Shown here in pieces: positions 6,959 through 14,992 of a stretch of DNA of 15,680 nucleotides. The number at the start of each line of letters is the position of its first letter. Position 1 is the stretch's first letter. The translations under genes were made by a program, and so were the position numbers. The DNA comes from an uncultured Rubrivivax sp. (GTDB lineage: Bacteria > Pseudomonadota > Gammaproteobacteria > Burkholderiales > Burkholderiaceae_C): assembly GCA_937975735.1 (NCBI GenBank), contig CALJUI010000169.1:1-15680 (forward strand), written 5' to 3'. The notes beneath the pieces are model-generated. The model did not search any database. It saw only the letters and a program-made list of their open reading frames with translations, and was not told the DNA's origin.

Positions 6959-7974
6959 GACTTCTTCTCCAGGGCGCGCAACCGGTCGCGCATCGCGTGC
7001 AGCTGCCTGAGCGTCGCCGCATTCTTCTCCCACGACGCATTGTCGTCGATGGGGAACAGGCCGCTGTACTGGCCCGCCTTCAGGATCGAGCGCGTCACCA
7101 CCGACGCCGCCGACACGTGCACGTGGTCCGCCACCTCGAGGTGGCCGAGCACGATCGCACCGCCGCCGAAGGTGCAGTGCGCACCGATGCGGGCACTGCC
7201 GGCGATGCCGACGCAGCCGGCCATTGCGCTGTGCGCGCCGACCTGCACGTTGTGGCCGATCTGCACCAGGTTGTCGATCTTCACGCCGTCGGCGATCACG
7301 GTGTCGTCGAGCGCGCCGCGGTCGACGCAGCTGTTCGCGCCGATCTCAACGTCGTCGCCGATGCGCACCGCACCGAGCTGCTCGATCTTGGTCCAGCGCC
7401 CCGCTGCAGGCGCGAAGCCGAAGCCGTCGGCGCCGATCACCGCACCGCCGTGGACCAGGCCCCGGGCGCCGATCCGGCAGCCGTCGCCGATCATCGCACG
7501 CGGCATCAGGCGCGTGCCGGCGCCGACCTCCGCGCCGCTGCCGACATGCGCCTGCGCGGCGACCACTGCACCGTCGCCGACCCGCGCGCCGGCGCCGACA
7601 TAGGCGAGCGCGCCGATCGACGCGTTCCCGTGGATCTGCGCACCCGGCTCGATCACCGCGCTCGGGTGCACGCCGGCCGGCGGCGCCCGCCGGACCTGCG
7701 CCGCCCACCACTGGGTCAGGCGCGCGAAGGCCAGGTAGGGGTCGTCGCAGACGATGGCGGCGGCGCGCGCGTGCACGGCCTCGCGCATCGCCGGCGCGAC
7801 GATCACGCAGCCGGCAGCGCTGGCGTCGAGCTGCGCACGGTAGCGCGCGTGCGCCAGAAAGCTGATTGCCGACGGGCCCGCGCTGTCGAGCGGGGTGATG
7901 CGGTCGATGGTCAGGTCGACGTCGCCGATCGCCTGCCCGTCCAGCAGGGCCGCGATCTCGCCGACCCGGATCAC
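6955..7974 (-). CDS. lpxD: UDP-3-O-(3-hydroxyacyl)glucosamine N-acyltransferase
   Basis: 339 residues (E. coli 341). Third step of lipid A synthesis: adds a second 3-hydroxyacyl chain, from ACP, to the 2-amino group. An N-terminal uridine-binding domain (about 1-100, with ISFLAHARYRAQL) precedes the left-handed beta-helix of hexapeptide repeats (about 103-300) and a C-terminal helix. The catalytic His is His241 in QIGHNVQVG (E. coli His239); GADGFGFA and the nearby CVDRGALDDTVI block are family hallmarks. Translation appears to start at GTG 7974, since no in-frame ATG gives a full-length N-terminus and the upstream in-frame codons back to the skp stop contain none; only a weak GGA lies upstream. 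The 16-nt gap from skp and the ATGA overlap with fabZ argue for coupling. Confidence 0.96.
   Translation of the reverse strand: MIRVGEIAALLDGQAIGDVDLTIDRITPLDSAGPSAISFLAHARYRAQLDASAAGCVIVAPAMREAVHARAAAIVCDDPYLAFARLTQWWAAQVRRAPPAGVHPSAVIEPGAQIHGNASIGALAYVGAGARVGDGAVVAAQAHVGSGAEVGAGTRLMPRAMIGDGCRIGARGLVHGGAVIGADGFGFAPAAGRWTKIEQLGAVRIGDDVEIGANSCVDRGALDDTVIADGVKIDNLVQIGHNVQVGAHSAMAGCVGIAGSARIGAHCTFGGGAIVLGHLEVADHVHVSAASVVTRSILKAGQYSGLFPIDDNASWEKNAATLRQLHAMRDRLRALEKKS
6967..6970 (-). promoter_or_regulatory. Shine-Dalgarno site of fabZ
   Basis: Minus-strand GGAG lies 8 nt before the ATG at 6958, inside the lpxD coding sequence. It fixes the fabZ start at MTAPLLDIHQ, not at the upstream in-frame codon at 7033. 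Confidence 0.6.
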
Positions 7975-7990
7975 GTCAAGCGGATCCGAC

Positions 7991-8503
7991 CTACTTGGCG
8001 TTGCCGAGCGAGCGGATCACCTTGTCGGTGATGTCGACGCGCGGCCCCGCGAACACGACCCCCTCCTGCAGGATCAGGTCGTACTTCTCCTGCTCGAAGA
8101 TCTGCTTGATGACGCGGTTGGCCCGCTCGACGACGTTGGCCAGCTCCTCGTTCTTGCGCAGGTTCAGGTCCTCCTGGAACACGCGACGCTTGCGCTGCAG
8201 GTCCCGGTCCTGCTCGACGAGCTCGCGCTGGCGGCGGTTGCGCTCGCTCTCGGCCAGCGTCGGGGCGTCCTTGTCGAGCTTGTCGGCGGCGGCCTTCAGT
8301 CGGTTGCCGTCCTCGGCGAGCTCGCGTTCGCGCTTGCCGAACTCGGCCTCCAGCTTGGCCTGCGCCGCCTTCGCGGGCGCCGACTCGCGCAGCAGGCGTT
8401 CGCCGTTGATGTAGCCGATCTTGAGCTCCTGCGCCGACGCGGCCAGGCTCGCCAGGCCCAGGGCCAGCAGGATCGTCAAGGACTTCAAGGCATGCATCTT
8501 CAT
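7991..8503 (-). CDS. skp: Periplasmic chaperone, Skp/OmpH family
   Basis: 170 residues (E. coli Skp 161). Trimeric holdase that binds unfolded outer-membrane proteins as they leave the Sec translocon and delivers them to the BAM complex. A Sec signal peptide is plain: Lys-rich n-region, a hydrophobic stretch about residues 9-21, and a likely cut after Ala-Ser-Ala at 22-24. The mature N-terminus ELKIGYINGERLL forms the body strand of the family, followed by about 90 residues of highly charged heptad-like coiled coil (KRERELAEDGNRL, RRQRELVEQDRDL), the tentacle, and the C-terminal YDLILQEGVVFAGPRVDITDKVI returning to the body. Starts on the last base of the bamA stop (TGATG); a second in-frame ATG is at codon 3. 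Sits between bamA and lpxD as in E. coli. Confidence 0.93.
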   Translation of the reverse strand: MKMHALKSLTILLALGLASLAASAQELKIGYINGERLLRESAPAKAAQAKLEAEFGKRERELAEDGNRLKAAADKLDKDAPTLAESERNRRQRELVEQDRDLQRKRRVFQEDLNLRKNEELANVVERANRVIKQIFEQEKYDLILQEGVVFAGPRVDITDKVIRSLGNAK

Positions 8504-10806
8504 CAGAACGCGGTCCCGATCTGGAACTGGAATTTCTGGATTCTATCGTTGGGCAGGGAGCGCAAGGGCGTGCCCCAGCTCATCTTCAGCGGGCCGACCG
8601 GCGACAGCCAGCTCAAGCCGACGCCGCCGGAGGCGCGCAGGCTGCTCGCGTCGACCTTCTCTCCGTCGCGCCAGACGTTGCCGGCGTCGACGAAGCCGAA
8701 GATCCGCAGCGTCTTGTCGTTGCCGGTGCCGGGCACCGGCAGATAGAGCTCGGCGTTGACGTTGAGCTTCTTGGCGCCGCCGATGAAGGCCCCGGTCGGG
8801 TCGATCACGCCCAGCGAGCCCTGCTCGAAGACGCGCACCGAGCCGAGGCCGCCGCCGTAGAAGTTCTTGAACAGCGGATACGGCTTGCCGCCCAGGCCCT
8901 TGCCGTGCCCCAGCTCGGCATTGATGCCCAGCGCGATGCGATTGGTGATGGGGAAGTACTGCTGCACCTGGACGTTGGTTCGCAGGTAGCGCACGTCGCC
9001 GCCGGCACTCCACTCCAGGTTGATCCGCTGGTAGCGGCCCGAGGTCGGCACCAGCGCGCTGTCGCGACCGTCCCGCGCCCAGCCCAGCGTCAGCGGCACC
9101 GAGTTGCTGGTCTTGCCGAAGGTCTCGCGGTAGATCACGTAGCTGTTCGGGATGCCGGGCGTGTCGCTGATCTCGGTGCGCTCGACGCCGATGCCGAAGA
9201 AGACCGTGTCGTACTCGGAGAACGGCACGCCGAAGCGGATCGCCGCGCCGGGCGTGGTCAGCTGGTAGCCGTCGCCCAGGCTGTTGTAGGGACGGCTCGT
9301 GCGGTAGTACAGGTCGATCGCACGCGAGACGCCGTCCACCGTGAAGTAAGGGTCGACGGTGCTGAACACGAAGCTGCGCGAGGAGCGGCTGGTGTTGAGC
9401 TCGATGCCGAAGTAGTTGCCCGAGCCGAAGATGTTCTCCTGCTTGACCGAAGCGGTCAGCGACAGGCGCTCGGCGCTCGAGAACCCGGCGCCGAGCAGCA
9501 GGTTGCCGGTGGGCTTTTCCTTGACCTTGACGACGAGGTCGACCTGATCGACCGCGCCGGGCACCTCGTTGGTCTCGACCGTGACCTCGCTGAAGAAGCC
9601 GAGCCGGTCGACCCGGTCGCGCGACAGCTTGATCTTGCCGCCGTCGTACCACGAGGCCTCGAGCTGACGGAACTCGCGGCGGATGACCTCGTCGCGCGTT
9701 CGCGTGTTGCCGGCCACGTCGATGCGTCGGACATAGACGCGGCGCTGTGGGTTGACCGCGAGTTCGACCAGCACCTGGCCCTTCTCGCGGTCGATCTCGG
9801 GCCGCGCGTCCACGCGGGCGAAGGCGTAGCCGTACAGCCCGAACAGTTCGGAGAACAGCCGCTGCGTCTCGGTGACGTCCTCGCCGCGATAGGCTTCGCC
9901 GGGCTTGATGCGCACCAGCGCCTGGAACTCGGTCTCCTTGCCGAGCAGGTCGCCGGTCAGCCGCACGCCGGTGACGGTGTAGCGCTGGCCCTCGCGCACC
10001 GCGATCGCGATCGAGATGTCCTGCTTGTCGGGCGAGATCGTGATCTGCGTGGACTCGATCGCGAACTCGAGATAGCCGCGGTTGACGTAGTACGCGCGCA
10101 GCTTCTCCAGGTCGCCGTTCAGCGCGGTGCGCGAATAGCGGTCGGACTTCGTGTACCAGGTCAGCCAGCCCGGCGTCGTCAGCTCCATCTGCGACAGCAA
10201 CGTCGCCTCGCTGAACGCGCTGCTGCCGGTGATGCGGATCTCGCGGATGCGAGCCGCCTGGCCCTCGTTCATCGTGAAGGTCACGTTGACGCGGTTGCGT
10301 TCGATCGGCGTGATGGTCGTCACCACCTCGGCGCCGTAGAGGCTGCGCGACAGGTACTGGCGCTTGATCTCCTGCTCGGCGCGGTCGACCAGCGCGCGGT
10401 CGAAGGGCAGGCCGACGCCGATGCCGGCGTCCTTCAGCGACTTCAGCAGCACGTCCTTCTCGAACTCCTTCAGCCCGGCGAAGTCGACGTTGGCGATCAC
10501 CGCCCGCTCGTCGACGATCACCACCGCGACCTCGCCCTGCACGTCGATGCGCACGTCGCTGAACAGGCCGGTCGCGAACAGCGCGCGCAGCGCGGCGGCG
10601 GCTTTCTCGTCGGTATAGGTGTCGCCGATGCGGAACGGCAGCGCGGCGAACACGGTGCCGGGGTCGGTGCGCTGCAGGCCCTCGATGCGGATGTCCTTCA
10701 GCACGAAGGGCTGGACGGCCAGCGCCGCCGGCGTGGCGCACAAGGCGGCCACCGCCACCAGCGCCGCGGTGGGGCGCAGCGGCCCGATCGGGAAGAGAGA
10801 TGCCAT
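8503..10806 (-). CDS. bamA: Outer membrane protein assembly factor BamA (Omp85 family)
   Basis: 767 residues (E. coli 810). Core of the BAM complex, inserting beta-barrel proteins into the outer membrane. A signal peptide occupies about residues 1-30 (LVAVAALCATPAALA, predicted cut after Ala-Leu-Ala). Five POTRA domains are expected at about 31-430 (FVLKDIRIEGLQRTDPGTVF starts POTRA1; YVRRIDVAGNTRTRDEVIR starts POTRA5), then the membrane beta-barrel, ending in the outer-membrane signature with C-terminal Phe (FQFQIGTAF). The conserved loop-6 motif, normally VRGF, reads VRVF at 657-660. The start at 10806 is chosen for its signal peptide and position 8 nt after the rseP stop; the open frame continues to 11349 but that part lies over rseP and is not homologous. 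No clear Shine-Dalgarno sequence. Lies directly upstream of its client chaperone skp. Confidence 0.97.
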   Translation of the reverse strand: MASLFPIGPLRPTAALVAVAALCATPAALAVQPFVLKDIRIEGLQRTDPGTVFAALPFRIGDTYTDEKAAAALRALFATGLFSDVRIDVQGEVAVVIVDERAVIANVDFAGLKEFEKDVLLKSLKDAGIGVGLPFDRALVDRAEQEIKRQYLSRSLYGAEVVTTITPIERNRVNVTFTMNEGQAARIREIRITGSSAFSEATLLSQMELTTPGWLTWYTKSDRYSRTALNGDLEKLRAYYVNRGYLEFAIESTQITISPDKQDISIAIAVREGQRYTVTGVRLTGDLLGKETEFQALVRIKPGEAYRGEDVTETQRLFSELFGLYGYAFARVDARPEIDREKGQVLVELAVNPQRRVYVRRIDVAGNTRTRDEVIRREFRQLEASWYDGGKIKLSRDRVDRLGFFSEVTVETNEVPGAVDQVDLVVKVKEKPTGNLLLGAGFSSAERLSLTASVKQENIFGSGNYFGIELNTSRSSRSFVFSTVDPYFTVDGVSRAIDLYYRTSRPYNSLGDGYQLTTPGAAIRFGVPFSEYDTVFFGIGVERTEISDTPGIPNSYVIYRETFGKTSNSVPLTLGWARDGRDSALVPTSGRYQRINLEWSAGGDVRYLRTNVQVQQYFPITNRIALGINAELGHGKGLGGKPYPLFKNFYGGGLGSVRVFEQGSLGVIDPTGAFIGGAKKLNVNAELYLPVPGTGNDKTLRIFGFVDAGNVWRDGEKVDASSLRASGGVGLSWLSPVGPLKMSWGTPLRSLPNDRIQKFQFQIGTAF

Positions 10807-10814
10807 GAAGGGGG

Positions 10815-12185
10815 TCAGTGCAGGCCGAACAGGCGGGCCACGTCGTTGTACAGGGCCAGTGACATCAGCATCAGCAGCAGCGCGATGCCGCCGCGCTGCA
10901 GCCGCGCCAGCCAGAGCTCGGACACGGGACGGCCGGTCACGCCCTCGAAAAGATAATACATCAGGTGTCCGCCATCGAGCATCGGCAGCGGCAGCAGGTT
11001 GAGCACGCCCAGGCTCACGCTGACGAGGGCCAGGAAGCCGAGGTAGTAGGCCAGTCCCCGCTCGACCGACTGGCCGGCGAAGTCGGCGATCGTCAGCGGC
11101 CCGCTCAGGTTTCGCACCGAAGCCTCGCCGATCAGCATGCGACCGAGCATGCGCACGGTCAGCGACGACACCTCCCAGGTGCGCTCGATGCCGCGCACGA
11201 AGCCGTCGACCGGCCCGAGGCGCACCGTGACCATGGCCGGCGCGCCGCCGACGTAGGCATCGATGCGGCCCACCGGCGTGCCGGTCTCGGCGGTCACGCG
11301 CGGCGTGACGGTCAGTTCGCGCACATTGCCGGCGCGCTCGATGGTCCAACGCATCGGCACCGCGGCGCCGTCGCGCACCGAGGCGCGGATGAGGTCGAAC
11401 AGCGCCTGTGCGTCGCCGACCCCGCGGCCATCGATCGACAGCACACGATCGCCCTTGGCGAGGCCGGCATCGGCGGCCGGTCCGCCGGCGCGCACCTCGC
11501 CCATCACGGGCTCGCGGTAGGCGCCGCCCAGGCCGATGCGCCGCATGGTTTCGGCGTCCGCCTCGCGCGAACCCAGCTGCGCCAGGTCCAGGCGGACCCG
11601 GCGGTTGCCGTGGCCATCGCGGTCGCTGAGCATCAGCTCGATCGGCTCGCCCTCGAGCACGGCCTGCGCGAGCCGCCAGCGCAGGTCGGTCAGCGAGGCC
11701 ACGTCGACCCAGTCCTGGCCGTCGCGCGACACCGAGCGCACCCAGTCGCCGGAGCGCACCCCGGCCGCTTCGGCCAGGCTGCCGGCGCTCGGCGCGCCCA
11801 GCACGGCCTTCGGCTCCTCGACGCCGATCCAGTGCGAGGCCGCGTACAGCACGACGGCCAACAGCAGGTTCGCCGCCGGCCCTGCCGCGACGATCGCCGC
11901 CCGCTGCGCGAGCGGCTTGCGGTTGAAGGCCATGTCCCGCTCGTCAGGCGCGACCGTGCCCTCGCGCTCGTCGAGCATGCGGACGTAGCCGCCGAGCGGC
12001 AGCGCGCAGATCACGAACTCGGTCGCATCGGGGTGGCGCTGGCGGCGCGCGAGCACGCGCCCGAAGCCGACCGAGAAGCGCAATACCTTGACGCCGAACG
12101 CGCGCGCCACGCGGTAGTGGCCGTACTCGTGGAAGACGACGAGCACGCCCAGCGTCAGCAGAAAGGCCAGGACCGTCGTGATCAT
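10815..12185 (-). CDS. rseP: RIP metalloprotease RseP (site-2 protease)
   Basis: 456 residues (E. coli 450). Inner-membrane zinc protease that cuts anti-sigma factor RseA within the membrane after DegS, releasing sigma-E when outer-membrane proteins misfold; it also clears signal-peptide remnants. The zinc site is visible: HEYGH at residues 19-23 in the first membrane helix and Asp404 in LPLPMLDGGH in the third (E. coli Asp402). Between are two PDZ domains (about 115-225 and 225-310; AGVRSGDWVRSV and AGLAKGDRVLSI are the carboxylate-loop regions). Four membrane segments are expected, near 1-17, 95-112, 380-400 and 430-446. The ATG overlaps the dxr stop as ATGA. Its place just before bamA ties stress sensing to the assembly machine. 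Confidence 0.96.
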   Translation of the reverse strand: MITTVLAFLLTLGVLVVFHEYGHYRVARAFGVKVLRFSVGFGRVLARRQRHPDATEFVICALPLGGYVRMLDEREGTVAPDERDMAFNRKPLAQRAAIVAAGPAANLLLAVVLYAASHWIGVEEPKAVLGAPSAGSLAEAAGVRSGDWVRSVSRDGQDWVDVASLTDLRWRLAQAVLEGEPIELMLSDRDGHGNRRVRLDLAQLGSREADAETMRRIGLGGAYREPVMGEVRAGGPAADAGLAKGDRVLSIDGRGVGDAQALFDLIRASVRDGAAVPMRWTIERAGNVRELTVTPRVTAETGTPVGRIDAYVGGAPAMVTVRLGPVDGFVRGIERTWEVSSLTVRMLGRMLIGEASVRNLSGPLTIADFAGQSVERGLAYYLGFLALVSVSLGVLNLLPLPMLDGGHLMYYLFEGVTGRPVSELWLARLQRGGIALLLMLMSLALYNDVARLFGLH

Positions 12186-13372
12186 CGCGCCAGCGACCTC
12201 ACCCGCGCGTTCGCCTCGGCCCGCGCGCGGCGGTCGAGTTCGAGCAGATCGTCCAGCCTGCCGACCGCACCGAGGCCGCCTGCCATCGTCTCGACGGTAT
12301 GCGCATTGACGCTATGAATCTGCGTGAAGCCGATGGTTCCTTCGAGGAAGGCCGCGACGGCGACTTCGTTGGCCGCGTTCAGCACCGCACAGCTGCCCTC
12401 GGGTGCGCGCAGCGCGTCCCAGGCGAGGAACAGGCCGGGGAAGCGGTCGCGGTCGGCCGGCTCGAACTGCAGCGCGCCGAGCGTCTCGAAGTCCAGCCGG
12501 CCGGCGCCCGACTCGATGCGCTCGGGGAACGACAGGCCGTAGGCGATCGGCACGCGCATGTCCGGCGTGCCCAGCTGGGCCAGCACCGAGCCGTCGCGGC
12601 AGACCACCATCGAGTGGATGATGCTCTGCGGGTGGATGACGACGCGGATCTGCTCCGGCGCCAGGCCGAACAGCCAATGCGCCTCGATCACTTCGAGCGC
12701 CTTGTTCATCATCGTCGCCGAATCGACCGAGATCTTGCGCCCCATCACCCAGTTCGGGTGCGCGCAGGCCTCGTCGGGCGTGACGGTGGCCAGGCTCGCC
12801 GGGTCGCGGGTGCGGAACGGTCCGCCGGAGGCCGTCAGCACGATGTGGTCGATGTGGCCGGGCCAGCGTTCGCGCTGCTCGGGAAGACACTGGAAGATCG
12901 CCGAGTGTTCGCTGTCGATCGGCAGCAGCGTCGCCCCACCCTCGTGCACGGCCTGCATGAACAGCGCCCCGCCGACGACCAGCGCTTCCTTGTTCGCCAG
13001 CAGCAGACGCTTGCCGGCACGCGCCGCCGCCAGGCATGGCGCCAGCCCGGCGGCGCCGACGATCGCGGCCATCACGCTGTCGACCTCGTCGTCCGCTGCC
13101 AGCGCGCACAGCGCCTGCGCGCCGACCTGCACCTCGGTGCGCAGCCCGCGCGCGGCCAGTCCCTCACGCAGCCGCGCGGCGCGGGCCTCGTCGGGCACGA
13201 CGGCGATCCGCGGGCGCACGGCCTCGCACTGCGCGAGCAGTTCGTCGACGCGCTGGAAGGCCGACAGGCCGACCACCTCGAAGCGCTCCGGATGGCGCGC
13301 CAGCACGTCGAGCGTGCTGACGCCGATAGAGCCGGTCGAGCCGAGGATGGCAATGCGTTGGCGGGTGGGCAT
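12182..13372 (-). CDS. dxr: 1-deoxy-D-xylulose 5-phosphate reductoisomerase
   Basis: 396 residues (E. coli 398). Rearranges and reduces DXP to 2-C-methyl-D-erythritol 4-phosphate with NADPH and a divalent metal, the committed step of the non-mevalonate isoprenoid pathway and the target of fosmidomycin. The NADPH-binding GSTGSIG is at residues 11-17, ANKEALVVGG at 126-135, metal ligands Asp153 and Glu155 in LPIDSEHSAI, then TASGGPFR, HPNWVMGRKISVDSATMMNK with the third acidic ligand in the following helix (LEVIEAHWLF), and MRVPIAYGLSFPER. It supplies IPP/DMAPP that UppS, two genes upstream, builds into undecaprenyl-PP. The start at 13372 is 11 nt after the cdsA stop; the open frame continues to 14245 but over cdsA without homology. 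No clear Shine-Dalgarno sequence. Confidence 0.97.
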   Translation of the reverse strand: MPTRQRIAILGSTGSIGVSTLDVLARHPERFEVVGLSAFQRVDELLAQCEAVRPRIAVVPDEARAARLREGLAARGLRTEVQVGAQALCALAADDEVDSVMAAIVGAAGLAPCLAAARAGKRLLLANKEALVVGGALFMQAVHEGGATLLPIDSEHSAIFQCLPEQRERWPGHIDHIVLTASGGPFRTRDPASLATVTPDEACAHPNWVMGRKISVDSATMMNKALEVIEAHWLFGLAPEQIRVVIHPQSIIHSMVVCRDGSVLAQLGTPDMRVPIAYGLSFPERIESGAGRLDFETLGALQFEPADRDRFPGLFLAWDALRAPEGSCAVLNAANEVAVAAFLEGTIGFTQIHSVNAHTVETMAGGLGAVGRLDDLLELDRRARAEANARVRSLAR

Positions 13373-13383
13373 CGGCGGGGTCG

Positions 13384-14214
13384 TCAGATGAGCATCAGGG
13401 CCAGGGCGGCCGGGCAGACCGGCAGCAGCGCGTCGACCCGGTCGAGCACGCCGCCATGGCCGGGCAGCAGGCCGCTGCTGTCCTTCGCGCCGGCGGCGCG
13501 CTTGACGAGCGATTCGACGAGGTCGCCGACCACGCTCAGGCCGGTCAGACCGGCCAGCGCGAGCACGGTGACGGCCGGCCCCCAGCGGTCGAACAGCTGC
13601 GTGTACAGGCTGGCGCTGTCGAAGGTTCCCCGACGGTCGGCGACGATCCACAGCGCGGCGAGCAGGAACACGCCCACCATGCCGCCGATCACGCCCTCCC
13701 AGCTCTTGCCCGGGCTGATCGACGGCGCCAGCTTGCGCCGTCCGAACGCGCGGCCGCTGAAATAGGCGGCGATGTCGGCGGCCCAGACCAGCGCGAACAC
13801 CGACAGCAGGAAGTTCACGCCGATCGTGCGGGACTGGCCGATCGCCAGCCAGGCCGCGCTCAGCAGCAGCAGGCCGACCGCCCAGCGCGACGCCTTCGGC
13901 AGCCGCGGCCAGCGGCCCGGCCCGAGCCGCAGCGCGAGTGCGCCGCCGGCGATCCACAGTGCGGCGGCCAGCCACCAGGCCTCGGGCGGCGCGGTCCAGG
14001 TGTCCAGCAGCATCGCGACGCAGACCAGCAGCACCGCCGCGCCGAGCAGCAGCGACGCGAGCGGCCCGGCGCCGTTCAGTCGGCCCCACTCCCACCCGGC
14101 GGCGGCGATCAGCACGAGCGTGATGGCCTGGAACCAGATCGGCTGCGCCGCGAACAGCGCCGGCAGCAGCAGCGCCAGCAGCACCACCGCGGTGGCGACC
14201 CGCTGACCGAGCAT
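13384..14214 (-). CDS. cdsA: Phosphatidate cytidylyltransferase (CDP-diacylglycerol synthase)
   Basis: 276 residues, integral to the cytoplasmic membrane. Makes CDP-diacylglycerol from phosphatidate and CTP, the branch precursor of phosphatidylethanolamine, phosphatidylglycerol and cardiolipin. About eight hydrophobic segments are visible (near 5-22, 26-42, 52-70, 79-96, 111-127, 133-150, 173-190, 208-228), very rich in Leu and Ala. The C-terminal family signature is complete: Ser-x-x-Lys-Arg followed by AGAKDSSGLLPGHGGVLDR, with the metal/CTP-binding Asp residues, and SPGKSWEG precedes the seventh segment. The start at 14214 shares one base with the uppS stop (TGATG), implying coupling; the open frame up to 14322 lies over uppS and its extra residues are Arg/Pro-rich shadow sequence. 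Confidence 0.95.
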   Translation of the reverse strand: MLGQRVATAVVLLALLLPALFAAQPIWFQAITLVLIAAAGWEWGRLNGAGPLASLLLGAAVLLVCVAMLLDTWTAPPEAWWLAAALWIAGGALALRLGPGRWPRLPKASRWAVGLLLLSAAWLAIGQSRTIGVNFLLSVFALVWAADIAAYFSGRAFGRRKLAPSISPGKSWEGVIGGMVGVFLLAALWIVADRRGTFDSASLYTQLFDRWGPAVTVLALAGLTGLSVVGDLVESLVKRAAGAKDSSGLLPGHGGVLDRVDALLPVCPAALALMLI

Positions 14215-14972
14215 CAGCGGCCCGGATCCGCCGGCCGCAGGCCACCGAAGCGGCGGTCGCGCTGGCGGAAGGCGGCGAGCGCGGCGTCGATCTCCGCCTC
14301 GCCGAAGTCGGGCCACAGGCAATCGGTGAAGACGAACTCCGAGTAAGCCGCCTGCCAGAGCAGGAAGTTGCTGATCCGCATCTCGCCGCCGGTGCGGATG
14401 AAGAGGTCCGGGTCCGGCGCGAAGTTCAGCGCCAGCCGGCTCGCCAGCGCCGCCTCGTCGAGCGCCTCAGGTGGGACGCCGTCGGCCAGCGCCTGGCGGC
14501 AGGCCTGCAGCATGTCCCAGCGACCGCCATAGTTGAAGGCCACCGACAGCGTGATGCGGCTGTTGTGCGCGGTCATCGTCTCGGCCTGCTCCCAGGCCTT
14601 GCGCAGCTTGTCCGACACCGCCGAGCGGTCGCCGATGATGCGGATGCGCACGCCATCGCCCGCGAGCTTTGTCAGGTACTTCGACACCGCCACCAGCACC
14701 AGCCCCATCAGGCCCGAGACCTCCTCGCTGGGGCGCTTCCAGTTCTCCGAAGAGAACGCGAATACGGTCAGGTACTCGACGCCGCGGTCGGCGAACGCGA
14801 GCACGCTCTTGACCAACGTGTCGACGCCGGCCTTGTGACCGAAGAAGCGCGGCATGTGACGCTTGCGCGCCCAGCGGCCGTTGCCGTCCATCACGACGGC
14901 GACGTGGCGCGGCACCGCCTGCACCACCGCGTCGGGTGTCGCCGGGGCCTTGCTCAGGGAACCATTGAACAT
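14214..14972 (-). CDS. uppS: Di-trans,poly-cis-undecaprenyl-diphosphate synthase
   Basis: 252 residues (E. coli 253). A cis-prenyltransferase that adds eight isopentenyl units to farnesyl-PP, giving the C55 carrier used for peptidoglycan and O-antigen. The catalytic Asp is Asp29 in VVMDGNGRWAR (E. coli Asp26); other family blocks are HKAGVDTLVKSV, YLTVFAFSSENWKRP, LSVAFNYGGRWD, the substrate-binding PDLFIRTGGEMRISNFLLWQ and the C-terminal FTDCLWPDF. The start at 14972 follows frr by 20 nt without a clear Shine-Dalgarno sequence. It overlaps cdsA by one base. The frr-uppS-cdsA-dxr order is a conserved proteobacterial arrangement. Confidence 0.97.
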   Translation of the reverse strand: MFNGSLSKAPATPDAVVQAVPRHVAVVMDGNGRWARKRHMPRFFGHKAGVDTLVKSVLAFADRGVEYLTVFAFSSENWKRPSEEVSGLMGLVLVAVSKYLTKLAGDGVRIRIIGDRSAVSDKLRKAWEQAETMTAHNSRITLSVAFNYGGRWDMLQACRQALADGVPPEALDEAALASRLALNFAPDPDLFIRTGGEMRISNFLLWQAAYSEFVFTDCLWPDFGEAEIDAALAAFRQRDRRFGGLRPADPGR

Positions 14973-14992
14973 CGCGGATGCGGACGACGCGG

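Noticed and set aside
8905..10956. Open frame of 683 codons on the plus strand, antisense to bamA
   Set aside because: Compositionally a mirror of the bamA frame, no domain or motif, no ribosome binding site noted; BamA on the minus strand explains the region.
8503..11349. BamA with a 181-residue N-terminal extension
   Set aside because: The extra part overlaps the second PDZ and C-terminal region of rseP, is Arg-rich shadow sequence, and would bury the signal peptide that starts at the 10806 ATG.
13384..14214. CAG/CTG-rich tracts in cdsA as a possible repeat array
   Set aside because: They encode runs of Leu and Ala in membrane helices and are irregular, so coding constraint explains them.
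12182..14245. Dxr with a long N-terminal extension
   Set aside because: The extension reads over cdsA in another frame and lacks homology; the Rossmann GSTGSIG at residue 11 fixes the start at 13372.
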